A DNA stretch of 64,000 nt, from NCBI RefSeq assembly GCF_900182955.1, contig NZ_FXUL01000021.1, forward strand, positions 1-64,000, written 5' to 3'. A model generated the notes under the pieces. The model saw nothing but the letters and a program-made list of their open reading frames with translations, was not told the origin of the DNA and did no database searches. Made by a program: the position numbers and the translations under genes. The DNA comes from Noviherbaspirillum suwonense (lineage in GTDB: Bacteria > Pseudomonadota > Gammaproteobacteria > Burkholderiales > Burkholderiaceae_D). Position 1 is the stretch's first letter. The number at the start of each line of letters is the position of its first letter. Shown here one piece after another: positions 8,272 through 17,117 of this stretch.

Positions 8272-8565
8272 TCAGATGTCCTTGGGCTTGCCCTGGACAT
8301 CGCTCAAGCGATACTTCTGCCTGCGATCGCCCATCAGGTCGCGCAATTCGCGGATGGGCAGGTTCGACACTTCATGCATCCGGATCAGAATGGACGCGCC
8401 GACGGGCAGCCGGCGGTGCCGTATCTTGCTGATTACCGGCGGAGCCACCTCCAGCGCACGGGCCAGTGCCGCGTCATTTTTCAGAACCAGCCGGTCCAAC
8501 AGGGCATCCAGGAGCTTGTCCGGGTTGTACTCGGTCTGGGAGGTGAGCGGATGCTGTTCGTCCAT
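8272..8565 (-). CDS. Small helix-turn-helix regulator (phage-repressor-like)
   Basis: A 97-residue protein with a predicted DNA-binding helix-turn-helix (about 15-70). The core reads DALLDRLVLKNDAALARALE then VAPPVISKIRHRRLPVG, close to Cro/CI-type proteins in which the second helix follows a Val-Ala-Pro-Pro turn. I chose the ATG at 8565 because a GGA lies about 8 bases upstream; the ATG at 8586 would add seven residues and has no visible ribosome site. A perfect 8-bp palindrome lies 43-73 bp upstream and is a natural operator. It is convergent with the unknown gene at 7824. Confidence 0.65.
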   Translation of the reverse strand: MDEQHPLTSQTEYNPDKLLDALLDRLVLKNDAALARALEVAPPVISKIRHRRLPVGASILIRMHEVSNLPIRELRDLMGDRRQKYRLSDVQGKPKDI

Positions 8566-9025
8566 GATTTTTTCCAAACTCGTCATTTAGTTGCAGTACG
8601 TTAATAATATACCAATAAGAAACAAAGAACTTGGTATAAAGCAAACAATGACACATTTTGGGGATAATTTTCCGCAATGTCCCATTTCCGGGAATCAGAC
8701 AGCATCTAACAATGTTTGTTCCAAGCAAGATGTTACCTTGCCGCATAAAATTCATCAAAGATCGGAAATTTCGATCGATTGCCACAGGTAATGGCTGTTT
8801 CTCCTGTCTCTATCCTCCTATTCCAGGCAATGAATCCATGCGCCGGGGCATGAGCGGGCATCTTCCGCCTGCCATGCGCTGAAATCGCCGCCGCTCGCGA
8901 TGTGCGATCGCAGCATAAAACTTGCGCTTGTCGGAGAATGCCTACGTCAGGTATGGAGTTTCGGGAATGGTGCGTCGCGGCATAACGACGTAAGGTAAAC
9001 CCATCAAACCGAACCGGAGCACACC
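8566..9025. other. Intergenic region with regulatory sites, 460 bp
   Basis: AT-rich near 8590-8790, including the palindrome at 8608-8638, then normal GC. It contains short open frames without good ribosome sites. The right part leads to the 33-codon ORF at 9026. I see no RNA gene here. Confidence 0.45.
8608..8638. promoter_or_regulatory. Perfect palindrome, candidate operator of the HTH gene
   Basis: Arms tataccaa (8608-8615) and ttggtata (8631-8638) are perfect 8-bp complements with a 15-base spacer, in the AT-rich promoter region of the minus-strand HTH gene. Autoregulation is inferred. Confidence 0.5.
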
Positions 9026-9127
9026 ATGACTGACTACAACATCGACAATGATTTCGACGAACAATGGCAGATGCCGCCCGCGCAGACCGAAGAACTGCCG
9101 GTTGGCTTGATAGAAGACCAGATCTGA
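9026..9127 (+). CDS. 33-residue micro-ORF, acidic
   Basis: Starts with ATG at 9026, preceded by GGAGCACACC, a well-spaced ribosome site. The peptide begins MTDYNIDNDFDEQWQMPPAQ and ends PVGLIEDQI; it is strongly acidic and lacks Cys, a signal peptide and a membrane segment. It is convergent with a SAM methyltransferase gene 26 bp downstream. It could be a leader-type or regulatory peptide, a modified-peptide precursor, or chance. Only the ribosome site and normal codon use support it. Confidence 0.35.
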   Translation: MTDYNIDNDFDEQWQMPPAQTEELPVGLIEDQI

Positions 9128-9153
9128 ATCGAGCCTGACCCGCCGGGGCGCAG

Positions 9154-9798
9154 TCAGCACATCCGCTGGCTGCCCGGCAACTTGAATGTCTGCACCGCCC
9201 AGGCGCTGCCACAGGCGTCGCGGACCTTCCTCTCGTCCACCAGCCGATAACGCTGCGCCAGCAATTCCCAAACCGGTTCGTGCATGCCTTCGGGCATGGC
9301 GACGATCAGCACCGAGCAGGCATGCATGTTTCTGTCGATGCACTTGTCGAGCACCATTGCCGGATCGGCAAAGCAATGCAGCGAGTCATTGAAGATCACG
9401 CAGTCGAACTGGCTTGCGACCGATTCGGCGCCATAGTCGCGCCGTCCGATCCGGGCTTCCGGGAAGCGCGCCGCGGCGAGGCGCACCGCGTCGCCGCAGA
9501 TGTCGATCCCGGTATAGCAGGAGGCTGGCATGCCTGCATGCTCGGTCAGGTAGTGATATAGCCTGCCATCGCCGCAGCCGATGTCCAGCACCGAGCCGTC
9601 GCCTGCATGCCGCTGGAGCAATTCGCAGATCGCCAGGTAATGCGCGGCATGATCCGCATCGTCGAAATTGTCGTCCGCCCCAAACCCGGGTGGCGAATGC
9701 GCTGGTCCCTGCGCAACCTGGCAGTCGCTCAACGTGCCGCCGCTGCCGGTCGACTCCCTGCGCAGGCCGCTCTGGCCTGCAATCGAGGTCATGCTCAT
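9154..9798 (-). CDS. Class I SAM-dependent methyltransferase
   Basis: A 214-residue cytoplasmic protein with a seven-stranded methyltransferase fold. Motif I is VLDIGCGDGRLY (about 70-81); an acidic residue ends the second strand in YTGIDICGDAVRLA, and a motif near FDCVIFNDSLHCF fits strand 4. The N-terminal 45 residues are low-complexity and probably disordered. It looks like the generic Methyltransf_25/11 group, whose substrates include small molecules, lipids and proteins, so no substrate can be named. GGAG lies about 12 bases before the chosen ATG. It is a single gene, divergent from the exported protein at 9957. Confidence 0.75.
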   Translation of the reverse strand: MSMTSIAGQSGLRRESTGSGGTLSDCQVAQGPAHSPPGFGADDNFDDADHAAHYLAICELLQRHAGDGSVLDIGCGDGRLYHYLTEHAGMPASCYTGIDICGDAVRLAAARFPEARIGRRDYGAESVASQFDCVIFNDSLHCFADPAMVLDKCIDRNMHACSVLIVAMPEGMHEPVWELLAQRYRLVDERKVRDACGSAWAVQTFKLPGSQRMC

Positions 9799-9956
9799 TT
9801 TGCTGGTCGCGCTCCGCGAATTTGCATCCAGCGTTGACTATCTCCGGGTCCGATTAGTTCTCGGCCACGGCGCTGCCTCCACTGTCTTTTGCTGATGCTA
9901 GAATCTGCCCCGAGCGCTTACCCGCAGATTCCTTCCCTGAAAGAGCGACTTTCCGC

Positions 9957-10481
9957 ATGCGCCTTCCGCCTTGCCCCAAGCTTGCCCCGCTATTGTTGTA
10001 CCTGGCCGCGGCATTCTGCAGCGCCGCGGCGCCGGAAGGTTTTCGCGGCATGAAATGGGGCGACCCGGTCGCGCGCCTGCCAAACGCAACCGCAGTCAGC
10101 AACCCGTCGGGCTGCTATGCCAACCGCCGTGAAGAACTTCGCCTGGCCCGCGCCCAGCTGTTCGGGGTGCTGTATTGTTTTGAAAATGACAAGCTGGTCC
10201 GGGTCGAACTGCGTTCGGCCACCGGCGAGGACAATCTGAAAGCCTTTCGCGATGCGGTCGACGGCATTTTCGGCGAACCGCCGCCGCAGCCCCCGGGGGC
10301 AAGGCCGAACGTCGTGGTGTACACCGCCGCCGGCGCGCCGGTCGCCGTCACCCTGATACGGGAAGTGCTTGGCGTACACAAATACCTGCTCATCCTTGAA
10401 TATCGTGGCACCGCCGAAGCCGACAAGGCGGATGCGGTCCGGGAAAACCGTGACGAGGCCAAAAAGGATTTCGGATTCTGA
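9957..10481 (+). CDS. Exported protein of unknown function
   Basis: A 174-residue protein with a Sec signal peptide (hydrophobic 9-22, cleavage near CSA-AA). The mature part starts PEGFRGMKWGD, a common opening of small periplasmic proteins of unknown function, and has two Cys (in SGCYANRRE and VLYCFEND) that could form a disulfide. The C-terminus is charged and helical. It is divergent from the methyltransferase with a shared promoter region of about 158 bp. No function is proposed. Confidence 0.7.
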   Translation: MRLPPCPKLAPLLLYLAAAFCSAAAPEGFRGMKWGDPVARLPNATAVSNPSGCYANRREELRLARAQLFGVLYCFENDKLVRVELRSATGEDNLKAFRDAVDGIFGEPPPQPPGARPNVVVYTAAGAPVAVTLIREVLGVHKYLLILEYRGTAEADKADAVRENRDEAKKDFGF

Positions 10482-10508
10482 GCCGCCCGCCTGCGCCGCC
10501 CTGCTTCA

Positions 10509-11294
10509 TCACTTTGCGCTGAAATGCGCAGCCCGCTTGGAAAAGAATGCATTCAGCGCTTCGGCGAAGTCCGCGGTGCCGGCGCTGGCGCGGAAGTTGT
10601 CCCGCTCCAGGTCCAGCTGCGTTTCCAGCGAATTGTCCAGCGATTGCCGCAGCAGGCGCTTCATCCTTCCGATCGCAAGCGTTGGCCCGCCGGCCAGGCG
10701 CCGCGCCAGCGCATCGGTTTCCTCCTGCAGCGCGATCGCCGGCACCACGCGATTCACCAGCCCCAGCCGCAATGCCTCGGCGGCGTCGAAACTGTCGCCG
10801 AGCAGCGCAATTGCCATCGCGTTGCGCAGCCCGACCAGCCGCGGCAGATGCCAGGAGCCGGACACGTCGCTGCTGGCGGCGACATTGACATAGGCGAGGT
10901 TGAAACGGGTGGTATCGGCGGCGATTGCCAGGTCGCAGGCCATCGACAGGCTCATGCTGCCGCCGGCGACGCTGCCGTGCAGGCTGGCGATGACTGGCGC
11001 GTCCATCGACGTCAGCAGCAGCACCGCACGGTGCAGCGGCCCGATCAGGGCCATCGCGGTTGCGGCCGGGTCGTTGCGCAACGCGGCCAGGTCGCCGCCG
11101 ACGCCGAAGGCCTTGCCCTCGCCTTTCAGCACGACCGCGCGCACGCTGGGGTCGGCGGCCAATTCCTCGCAGCAGGCTAAAAAGGCGTTCGCGGTCGGCA
11201 TGTCGAGCGCGTTGAGCGCGGACGGACGGTTCAGCACCAGCCAGGCGATGCCGCCTTCGCGCTGCAGCAGGACCGGTGCGGTCGATGGATTCAT
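10509..11294 (-). CDS. Enoyl-CoA hydratase/isomerase family protein
   Basis: A 261-residue crotonase-fold enzyme of usual length. Expected elements are present: PSALNALDMPTANAF near residue 24, the first oxyanion loop VGGDLAALRND (about 66-76), and the second, SLHGSVAGGSMSLSMACDLA (about 98-117). Where classical enoyl-CoA hydratases have two catalytic Glu, I see N-V-A-A-S-S-D at about 135-141, so the hydratase dyad is not obvious and an isomerase or other crotonase activity is possible. It acts on acyl-CoA thioesters in the cytoplasm. It is a single gene after the regA end (11411) in the same direction, 116 bp away. Confidence 0.8.
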   Translation of the reverse strand: MNPSTAPVLLQREGGIAWLVLNRPSALNALDMPTANAFLACCEELAADPSVRAVVLKGEGKAFGVGGDLAALRNDPAATAMALIGPLHRAVLLLTSMDAPVIASLHGSVAGGSMSLSMACDLAIAADTTRFNLAYVNVAASSDVSGSWHLPRLVGLRNAMAIALLGDSFDAAEALRLGLVNRVVPAIALQEETDALARRLAGGPTLAIGRMKRLLRQSLDNSLETQLDLERDNFRASAGTADFAEALNAFFSKRAAHFSAK

Positions 11295-11410
11295 GTCGTG
11301 CTCCTCGTTGGATTGGCGGGCTTTCTATGCGCCCGCATCGACACATGGTGTCATAAAATCCACGACGCGTAGTGCGCAATGCGCATGCCGTCCCGCCCTG
11401 CCCGCAGCCC

Positions 11411-11947
11411 CTACTTGATCCGCTGCTTCTCCAGCTTGCGCGCCAGCGTGCGCCGGTGCATGCCCAGCCGGCGCGCCGTCTCCGAGATATTGAAGTCGGT
11501 CTGGACCAGCACTTCGTGTATGCGCTCCCATTCCAGCGTCTTGATCGAGGTCGCCCGGTTCGTCAGTTCGACCGGCTCGATGCCGGCGACATGGCCGAAC
11601 GCCGCTTCGATGTCGTCGGTGTTGGCCGGCTTGGCAAGGTATTGCACCGCGCCCAGCTTGATCGCTTCCACCGCGGTGTTGATGCTGGCATACCCGGTCA
11701 GGACCACGATCAGCATCTCGGGGTCATGCTTGTGCAGCATCTGCACGCAGGTCAGGCCCGAGGTATTGCCGTTGAGCTTCAGGTCGACCACCGCGTAGGC
11801 GGGATTGTGCTGCCGCAGCACCGCGGTGGCCTCGTCCAGGCTGCTTGCCAGCAGCACCCGGTAGCCGCGGCGCTCGAAGGATTTCGACAGGGTCCGGGCA
11901 AAGGCCGCGTCGTCCTCGATGATGAGCAGCAGTCGTTCAGCCTGCAT
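11411..11947 (-). CDS. regA: RegA/ActR-family redox response regulator
   Basis: A 178-residue regulator with an N-terminal receiver (about 5-118) and a C-terminal Fis-type helix-turn-helix. The receiver has DD at the acidic pocket (LLIIEDDAAF), the phospho-acceptor Asp in AVVDLKLNG, and Lys in YLAKPAN. The HTH reads NISETARRLGMHRRTLARKL, nearly invariant in RegA/PrrA/ActR proteins. In the family the phosphorylated form controls respiratory, photosynthetic and redox genes. The start at 11947 overlaps the end of regB by 11 bp, so the two are translated together. It sits last in the cyo-SURF1-regB-regA transcript, which suggests it controls the oxidase it is encoded with. Confidence 0.9.
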   Translation of the reverse strand: MQAERLLLIIEDDAAFARTLSKSFERRGYRVLLASSLDEATAVLRQHNPAYAVVDLKLNGNTSGLTCVQMLHKHDPEMLIVVLTGYASINTAVEAIKLGAVQYLAKPANTDDIEAAFGHVAGIEPVELTNRATSIKTLEWERIHEVLVQTDFNISETARRLGMHRRTLARKLEKQRIK

Positions 11948-13301
11948 CTTCGTCTCCTTCCACCAGCGTGAGCGCCGCCAGGGGCAGCGTGAGCCGCACC
12001 CTCGTGCCGCCCTCTTCGCGATTGCTGGCGCTGACCGTGCCGCCCAGCGTGCGGGACACATTCACCACGAGGAACAGGCCGAGCCCATGCCCAGGCTTGT
12101 CCTTGGTCGAATGATAGGGCTTGCCGAAATTCGCCAGCATGTCGGGGGAGAAGCCGGGGCCGGCATCGGTCACGGTCAGCACCAGCGTGTCGTCGTCGCG
12201 CCCGGCTTCCAGCGCAACCCAGTCGGGCGACGCTTCCAGCGCATTGTCGAGGACATTGAATATCATCTGCTTCAGGGTCGAGTCGAACACCACGGGAAGG
12301 TCCTGCAGCAGCCGGTTCCGGTATTCGAATTCATGCACGGGCCGGCTCGCGCGCCACTCCCCGGCAAGCTGGTCCAGGAAGGTGCGGATCGTGGTGCGCA
12401 CCGACGATTCGCCGCGCGCCTCGCCGGACGACAGCAGGATGCCGCTGACGATGGCCTTGCAGCGCTGCAGCTGGGTTTCCATCTCGGTGATCTCGTCGGT
12501 CAGCTCAGGGTTCTTGCGAAATTCCGGCATGCGCCGCCAGTCGCCGAGGATCACCGACAGCGTGGCCAGCGGCGTGCCAAGCTCATGCGCGGCGCCGGAC
12601 GCCAGCAGGCCCATGCGGACGATATGTTCCTCTTCCGCGGCGCGCTGGCGCAGGTCGGCCAGCAGCGCGTCGGCAGTGCGCAGGTTGGCATTGATGCGGG
12701 TGATGAACACCACCAGCAGCGACGCATTGAGGATGAAGCAGATGATCATGCCCTGCACGTACAGGCTGAAGTAACCGATGTCATTGCCGGGAGGAAGGGT
12801 CAGCGGCCTGGACCATATCGACAGTCCCGCCAGGCAGGCGCTGGTCAGCGCGACCATGGTCCAGGTCGACCAGACTTCCAGAAGCAGCGCGCTCAGGATT
12901 ACCTGCAGCAGGTAGAGAAAGGCGAACGGGTTGGATGCGCCGCCGCTGAAATAGAGCAGCGCGGTAAGGCTGGCGATATCGACCAGCAAGGCCAGCACCA
13001 GTTCGCGGTTGCTGACCGGGCTGCCTTCCTGCCATCGCAGCTGGCTGCCGAGGTTGAATGCGACCAGGCAGGCCAGCACCATCAGCATCTGCGCGGTGGG
13101 CAGGGGAATGCGCAGGCCGACGTTGACAAAGGCGATCGTGCTGATCTGGCCGACCACGGCGAACCAGCGCAGCTGGATCAGCTGGACCATGTTGATCCGG
13201 CTGGCCGCATGCTCGACGCTGGCGGCGCGGCGGGTCACCGTGTCCGGCCGTTCGCCGCCGCTGCCGCCGCCATGACTGTTGCTAGCCGTCCTTACCGCCA
13301 T
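11937..13301 (-). CDS. regB: RegB/PrrB-family membrane redox histidine kinase
   Basis: A 454-residue sensor kinase with about six membrane segments (about 42-200), then DHp and HATPase domains. It carries the quinone-site motif GGASNPF (120-126) typical of RegB, the H-box GAAHELGTPLATLSV with His239, and Cys281 in LQRCKAIVSGIL, equivalent to the redox-active Cys of RegB that forms a disulfide. ATP-binding boxes are NVLDNALEASP, DAGPGF and GHGLGL. It should autophosphorylate when the quinone pool is reduced. It overlaps the SURF1 gene by 20 bp and regA by 11 bp. All key residues are intact. Confidence 0.92.
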   Translation of the reverse strand: MAVRTASNSHGGGSGGERPDTVTRRAASVEHAASRINMVQLIQLRWFAVVGQISTIAFVNVGLRIPLPTAQMLMVLACLVAFNLGSQLRWQEGSPVSNRELVLALLVDIASLTALLYFSGGASNPFAFLYLLQVILSALLLEVWSTWTMVALTSACLAGLSIWSRPLTLPPGNDIGYFSLYVQGMIICFILNASLLVVFITRINANLRTADALLADLRQRAAEEEHIVRMGLLASGAAHELGTPLATLSVILGDWRRMPEFRKNPELTDEITEMETQLQRCKAIVSGILLSSGEARGESSVRTTIRTFLDQLAGEWRASRPVHEFEYRNRLLQDLPVVFDSTLKQMIFNVLDNALEASPDWVALEAGRDDDTLVLTVTDAGPGFSPDMLANFGKPYHSTKDKPGHGLGLFLVVNVSRTLGGTVSASNREEGGTRVRLTLPLAALTLVEGDEDAG

Positions 13302-14079
13302 CTCCGCCTTCCTGGCCGGTGCGGCCGGCGCGGAAGCGCCGGCGTTCGTCGCGCACGACCCAGTAGCATGCGCCGGCCATCATCAGCGCCAGCCCATACC
13401 AGGTGAGAGCATAAACCAGGTGGCTGTTGTGGAAGGAGATTACGGTCAAGCCGCCGACCGGCGCAACGCCGCCCGGCTTCGCCAGCCGCGACGCGCTGCC
13501 GGCATCGGCGTCGATGAAATAGGGCGCGACCGTTGACAACCCGCCCGCCGCCGCGATGGCCGCGACATCGCGCGAATACCAGCGCCCGGCCGCCGGGTCG
13601 TTCCGGCGCAGGAAACCCCCTCCCGGCTCGGACATGCGCAGCAGGCCGGTGACGTCGAACACGCCAGCAGGCTGCGGCGGCAGCGCGCCGCGCGCGGCAC
13701 CGGCGGGAATGAAGCCGAGGTTGATCAGGATGACGGCGCCGTCGGCCGCGCGCAGCGGCGCCAGCAGCCAGAAACCGCTGCCCAGTTCAGTGACGGCCTG
13801 CACTTTCACGGCCTGGCCGGTCAGCAGCGTGCCGCTGGCCTTCACCCTGCGGTATTCGTCGGACGCGGCGCTGACACGCGGCCAGTCCTGCGGTCCGGGC
13901 GCGGCGACGGGCGCCGCATGCACCCGTTGTTCCACGCGCTCGATCAGGGCCAGTTTCCACTGAAGCCTGTAAAGCTGCCAGGTACCCAGCGCCACGAAGC
14001 CGGCGCAGGCAATCAATGACAGCGCCAGCAGCGTCAGCCGCAGCAGCGTCGAACGCTGGCGCGGCATGCCGTCTGTCAT
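13282..14079 (-). CDS. SURF1-family oxidase assembly protein
   Basis: A 265-residue membrane protein of the SURF1/Shy1 family: two membrane segments, at about 12-34 (LLRLTLLALSLIACAGFVAL) and about 225-245 (YALTWYGLALMMAGACYWVV), enclose a large periplasmic domain. The family delivers or stabilises heme A in heme-copper oxidases. Motif GTWQLYRLQWKLALIERVEQ is typical. The start at 14079 overlaps the stop of cyoD (ATGA). Being inside a quinol-oxidase operon resembles the quinol-oxidase-specific Surf1 of Paracoccus. That may point to a heme A-containing (ba3-type) enzyme, which is inference. Confidence 0.85.
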   Translation of the reverse strand: MTDGMPRQRSTLLRLTLLALSLIACAGFVALGTWQLYRLQWKLALIERVEQRVHAAPVAAPGPQDWPRVSAASDEYRRVKASGTLLTGQAVKVQAVTELGSGFWLLAPLRAADGAVILINLGFIPAGAARGALPPQPAGVFDVTGLLRMSEPGGGFLRRNDPAAGRWYSRDVAAIAAAGGLSTVAPYFIDADAGSASRLAKPGGVAPVGGLTVISFHNSHLVYALTWYGLALMMAGACYWVVRDERRRFRAGRTGQEGGDGGKDG

Positions 14080-14489
14080 GGCATCTGGTGCATCTGGTGA
14101 CTGCCGTCGGGCGCCATGCCGGGCATCATGTTGGTGTTGAGGTGGTACATGACCCAGATCGAGCCGGCCAGCGTGATGATGACCAGCACCAGCGTGAACA
14201 CCAGCGCCAGCATCGACCATCCGCCTTCGACCCGCGTGTTCATGTGCAGGAAGTAGACCATGTGCACCACCATCTGCACCGCGGCGAAAGCCAGGATCAC
14301 GAAGGCGGTGGTGCTGGACTTGTCGAAGGTCTTGTTCATCACCAGGAAGAACGGGATGGCCGTCAGGATCACCGACAGCACGAAGCCGATCGCATAGGTT
14401 TTCAGGCTGCCGTGCCCCGCATGCTCGTCGTGGCCGTGGGCATGGTGATCGTCATGCTGGTGCTCGTGGCTGTGCGTGCTTGCGCTCAT
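14076..14489 (-). CDS. cyoD: Cytochrome o ubiquinol oxidase subunit IV
   Basis: A 137-residue subunit with a His-rich N-terminus (about 6-26), three membrane segments (about 32-52, 60-82 and 90-112), and a His/Met-rich C-terminal tail. It matches the CyoD/COX4_pro family, the small subunit IV of the cytochrome bo3 quinol oxidase, which helps assemble the complex. The start at 14489 overlaps the cyoC end by 4 bp. The His-rich tails could bind metal, which is not needed for the family and is noted only as seen. Confidence 0.9.
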   Translation of the reverse strand: MSASTHSHEHQHDDHHAHGHDEHAGHGSLKTYAIGFVLSVILTAIPFFLVMNKTFDKSSTTAFVILAFAAVQMVVHMVYFLHMNTRVEGGWSMLALVFTLVLVIITLAGSIWVMYHLNTNMMPGMAPDGSHQMHQMP

Positions 14490-15121
14490 GGCAGGACTCC
14501 CATCAGGTAGACAAAGGTGAAGACGCCGATCCAGATCACGTCCAGGAAGTGCCAGAACATCGACAGGCACATCAGGCGGCGGCCGTTCTCGACGTTCAGT
14601 CCGTGGCGGCCGACCTGGAACATCAGCGTGACCAGCCAGATGATGCCGAAGGTCACGTGCAGGCCGTGGGTGCCCACCAGCGTGAAGAAGGCGGTCAGGA
14701 AAGCGCTGCGCTGCGGACCGGCGCCCTGGTGGATCAGGTGCGAGAACTCGTACAGCTCGAGGCTGAGGAAGCCAAGGCCCAGCAAGCCGGTGACGCCCAG
14801 CCAGATCAGGGTGCTGCGCACCCGCTTCTTCTGCGACTCCAGCATCGCGAAGCCGTAGGTGATGGACGACAGCAGCAGCAGCGCGGTGTTGACCGCCACC
14901 AGCGGCAGGTCGAACAGCTCTGCGCCGGTCGGGCCGCCGGCATAGCTGCGGCCCAGCACCGCGTAGACCGCGAACAGGCAGGCGAAGATCAGGCAGTCGC
15001 TCATCAGGTACAGCCAGAAGCCGAGCAGTGTGCCGTTTTCCGGATGATGCTCGGTCACATAGAACTGCACGTCCTCAGGAGCGGCGCTCTGGGCGCCGGG
15101 ATGCAATATGGTCTCAGACAT
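14486..15121 (-). CDS. cyoC: Cytochrome o ubiquinol oxidase subunit III
   Basis: A 211-residue inner-membrane subunit with five predicted helices, matching the bacterial bo3-type subunit III (COX3 family). Motifs include [20 protein letters not shown], the ELYEF sequence of helix IV and [13 protein letters not shown]. It is part of the heme-copper quinol oxidase that reduces O2 and pumps protons. I chose the ATG at 15121, which overlaps the cyoB end by 8 bp; an upstream in-frame ATG at 15163 would add 14 residues inside cyoB. Confidence 0.92.
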   Translation of the reverse strand: MSETILHPGAQSAAPEDVQFYVTEHHPENGTLLGFWLYLMSDCLIFACLFAVYAVLGRSYAGGPTGAELFDLPLVAVNTALLLLSSITYGFAMLESQKKRVRSTLIWLGVTGLLGLGFLSLELYEFSHLIHQGAGPQRSAFLTAFFTLVGTHGLHVTFGIIWLVTLMFQVGRHGLNVENGRRLMCLSMFWHFLDVIWIGVFTFVYLMGVLP

Positions 15122-17117
15122 GGCTTTCCAGCAGACGTGTGCGCGCGGCCTCGGTGCGGACAACCTCGTCCGCAGGAATGTAGAAGTCGCGCTTGTAGTT
15201 GAAGGTATGGATGATGATGGCAGCCATCATCGCGATGAAGGCCAGTCCCGCCACCAGCCACATCTGCCAGATCAGCGCGAAGCCCACCAGGCCCGACAGC
15301 ATGGCGATGATGAAGCCTGCCGCGGTGTTCTTCGGCATGTGGATGGGCAGGAAGCCCTGCAGCGGACGGCTGTAGTTACGCTTCTTCATGTCGGCCCAGC
15401 TGTCGTTGTCATAGATCTTCGGCGTGAACGCGAAGTTGTAGTCCGGCGGCGGCGACGAGGTCGACCATTCCAGCGTGCGGCCGTTCCACGGGTCGCCGGT
15501 CAGGTCGCGCAGCGAATCGCGGCGCAGGTAGCTGACAACGAACTGGACCAGCATGCAGGCGATGCCGAGCGCGACCAGCACTGCGCCGACCAGCGCGATC
15601 TGGAACCAGATCTGCAGCGACGGGTCCTCGAAGTGGCTCATCCGGCGGGTCACGCCCATCAGGCCCAGCACATACAGCGGCATGAAGGCGGCGTAGAAGC
15701 CCACGACCCAGAACCAGAACGACAGCGTGCCCCAGAACTTGTCGAGCTTGTAGCCGAAGGCTTTCGGGAACCAGTAGTTAATGCCGGCAAACAGGCCGAA
15801 CAGCACGCCGCCGATGATCACGTTATGGAAGTGCGCGATCAGGAACAGGCTGTTATGCAGCACGAAGTCGGCAGGCGGGACCGCGAGCAGCACGCCCGTC
15901 ATGCCGCCGATGACGAAGGTAATCATGAACGCGATGGTCCACATCATCGGCAGCTCGAAGCGGATGCGGCCGCGGTACATGGTGAAGAGCCAGTTGAAGA
16001 TCTTCGCGCCGGTCGGGATCGAGATGATCATCGTCGTGATGCCGAAGAAGGAGTTGACGCTGGCGCCAGAACCCATGGTGAAGAAGTGATGCAGCCACAC
16101 CAGGTAGGAAAGGATGGTGATGACCACGGTCGCGTACACCATCGAGGTATAGCCGAACAGCCGCTTGCTGGAGAAGGTCGAGACCACTTCCGAGAAGATG
16201 CCGAAGACGGGCAGCACCAGGATGTAGACCTCGGGATGGCCCCAGATCCAGATCAGGTTCACGTACATCATCGAGTTGCCGCCGAGGTCGTTCGTGAAGA
16301 AGTTGGTGCTGGCCATGCGGTCCAGCCCCAGCATCGCCAGCACCGCGGTCAGCACCGGGAAGGCGGCGACGATCAGCACGTTGGTGCACAGCGAGGTCCA
16401 GGTGAAAACCGGCATCTTCATCAGCGTCATGCCGGGCGCGCGCATCTTGATGATGGTGGCGATCAGGTTGACGCCGGACAGCAGCGTGCCGACGCCGGCG
16501 ATCTGCAGCGACCAGATGTAATAGTCGACGCCCACGTCCGGGCTGGCGAGTATGCCCGACAGCGGCGGATAGGCCAGCCAGCCGGTCTTGGCGAATTCGC
16601 CGACAAACAGCGAGACCATAGTCAGGCCGGCGCCGGCCGCCGTCATCCAGAAGCTGAAGTTGTTCAGGAAGGGAAACGCGACGTCGCGCGCGCCGATCTG
16701 CAGCGGCACGATGTAGTTCATGAAACCGGTCACCAGCGGCATCGCGACGAAGAAGATCATGATCACGCCGTGGGCGGTGAAGATCTGGTCATAGTGATGC
16801 GGCGGCAGGAAGCCGGCCTGGTCGCCGAAGGCGACCGCCTGGTGCAGGCGCATCATCAGCGCGTCGGCAAAGCCGCGCATCAGCATCACCAGCCCCAGGA
16901 TGATGTACATGATGCCGATTTTCTTATGGTCGATGCTGGTGATCCAGTCGCGCCACAGCGGGACCCACAGGCGGTAGCGGGTCATCAGCGCGAGCATGGC
17001 CAGGCCGCCCAGCGCCACCGCGGCAAACGTCGCGATCAGGATGGGTTCGTGCAGCGGAATCGCGTCCCAGCTCAGCCTGCCGAATAGCAGCTTCATCAGG
17101 TCAGTGTGCTCTGTCAT
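15114..17117 (-). CDS. cyoB: Cytochrome o ubiquinol oxidase subunit I
   Basis: A 667-residue catalytic subunit with about 14-15 membrane helices. It carries low-spin and high-spin heme and CuB ligands: the helix-II region [26 protein letters not shown] for CuB with its linked Tyr, LHHFFTMG for two more CuB His, and FHNVIIGGV for heme. Quinone-site residues are present in [13 protein letters not shown] (Arg, Asp and His as in E. coli CyoB). It oxidises ubiquinol, reduces O2 and pumps protons. The first base lies 17 bp within the cyoA end. Whether heme O or heme A is used cannot be told from the gene; no cyoE is in the operon. Confidence 0.96.
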   Translation of the reverse strand: MTEHTDLMKLLFGRLSWDAIPLHEPILIATFAAVALGGLAMLALMTRYRLWVPLWRDWITSIDHKKIGIMYIILGLVMLMRGFADALMMRLHQAVAFGDQAGFLPPHHYDQIFTAHGVIMIFFVAMPLVTGFMNYIVPLQIGARDVAFPFLNNFSFWMTAAGAGLTMVSLFVGEFAKTGWLAYPPLSGILASPDVGVDYYIWSLQIAGVGTLLSGVNLIATIIKMRAPGMTLMKMPVFTWTSLCTNVLIVAAFPVLTAVLAMLGLDRMASTNFFTNDLGGNSMMYVNLIWIWGHPEVYILVLPVFGIFSEVVSTFSSKRLFGYTSMVYATVVITILSYLVWLHHFFTMGSGASVNSFFGITTMIISIPTGAKIFNWLFTMYRGRIRFELPMMWTIAFMITFVIGGMTGVLLAVPPADFVLHNSLFLIAHFHNVIIGGVLFGLFAGINYWFPKAFGYKLDKFWGTLSFWFWVVGFYAAFMPLYVLGLMGVTRRMSHFEDPSLQIWFQIALVGAVLVALGIACMLVQFVVSYLRRDSLRDLTGDPWNGRTLEWSTSSPPPDYNFAFTPKIYDNDSWADMKKRNYSRPLQGFLPIHMPKNTAAGFIIAMLSGLVGFALIWQMWLVAGLAFIAMMAAIIIHTFNYKRDFYIPADEVVRTEAARTRLLESHV

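Noticed and set aside
15108-17087. A 659-codon open frame on the plus strand over cyoB
   Set aside because: Antisense shadow; cyoB is unmistakable and the plus-strand product has no domain.
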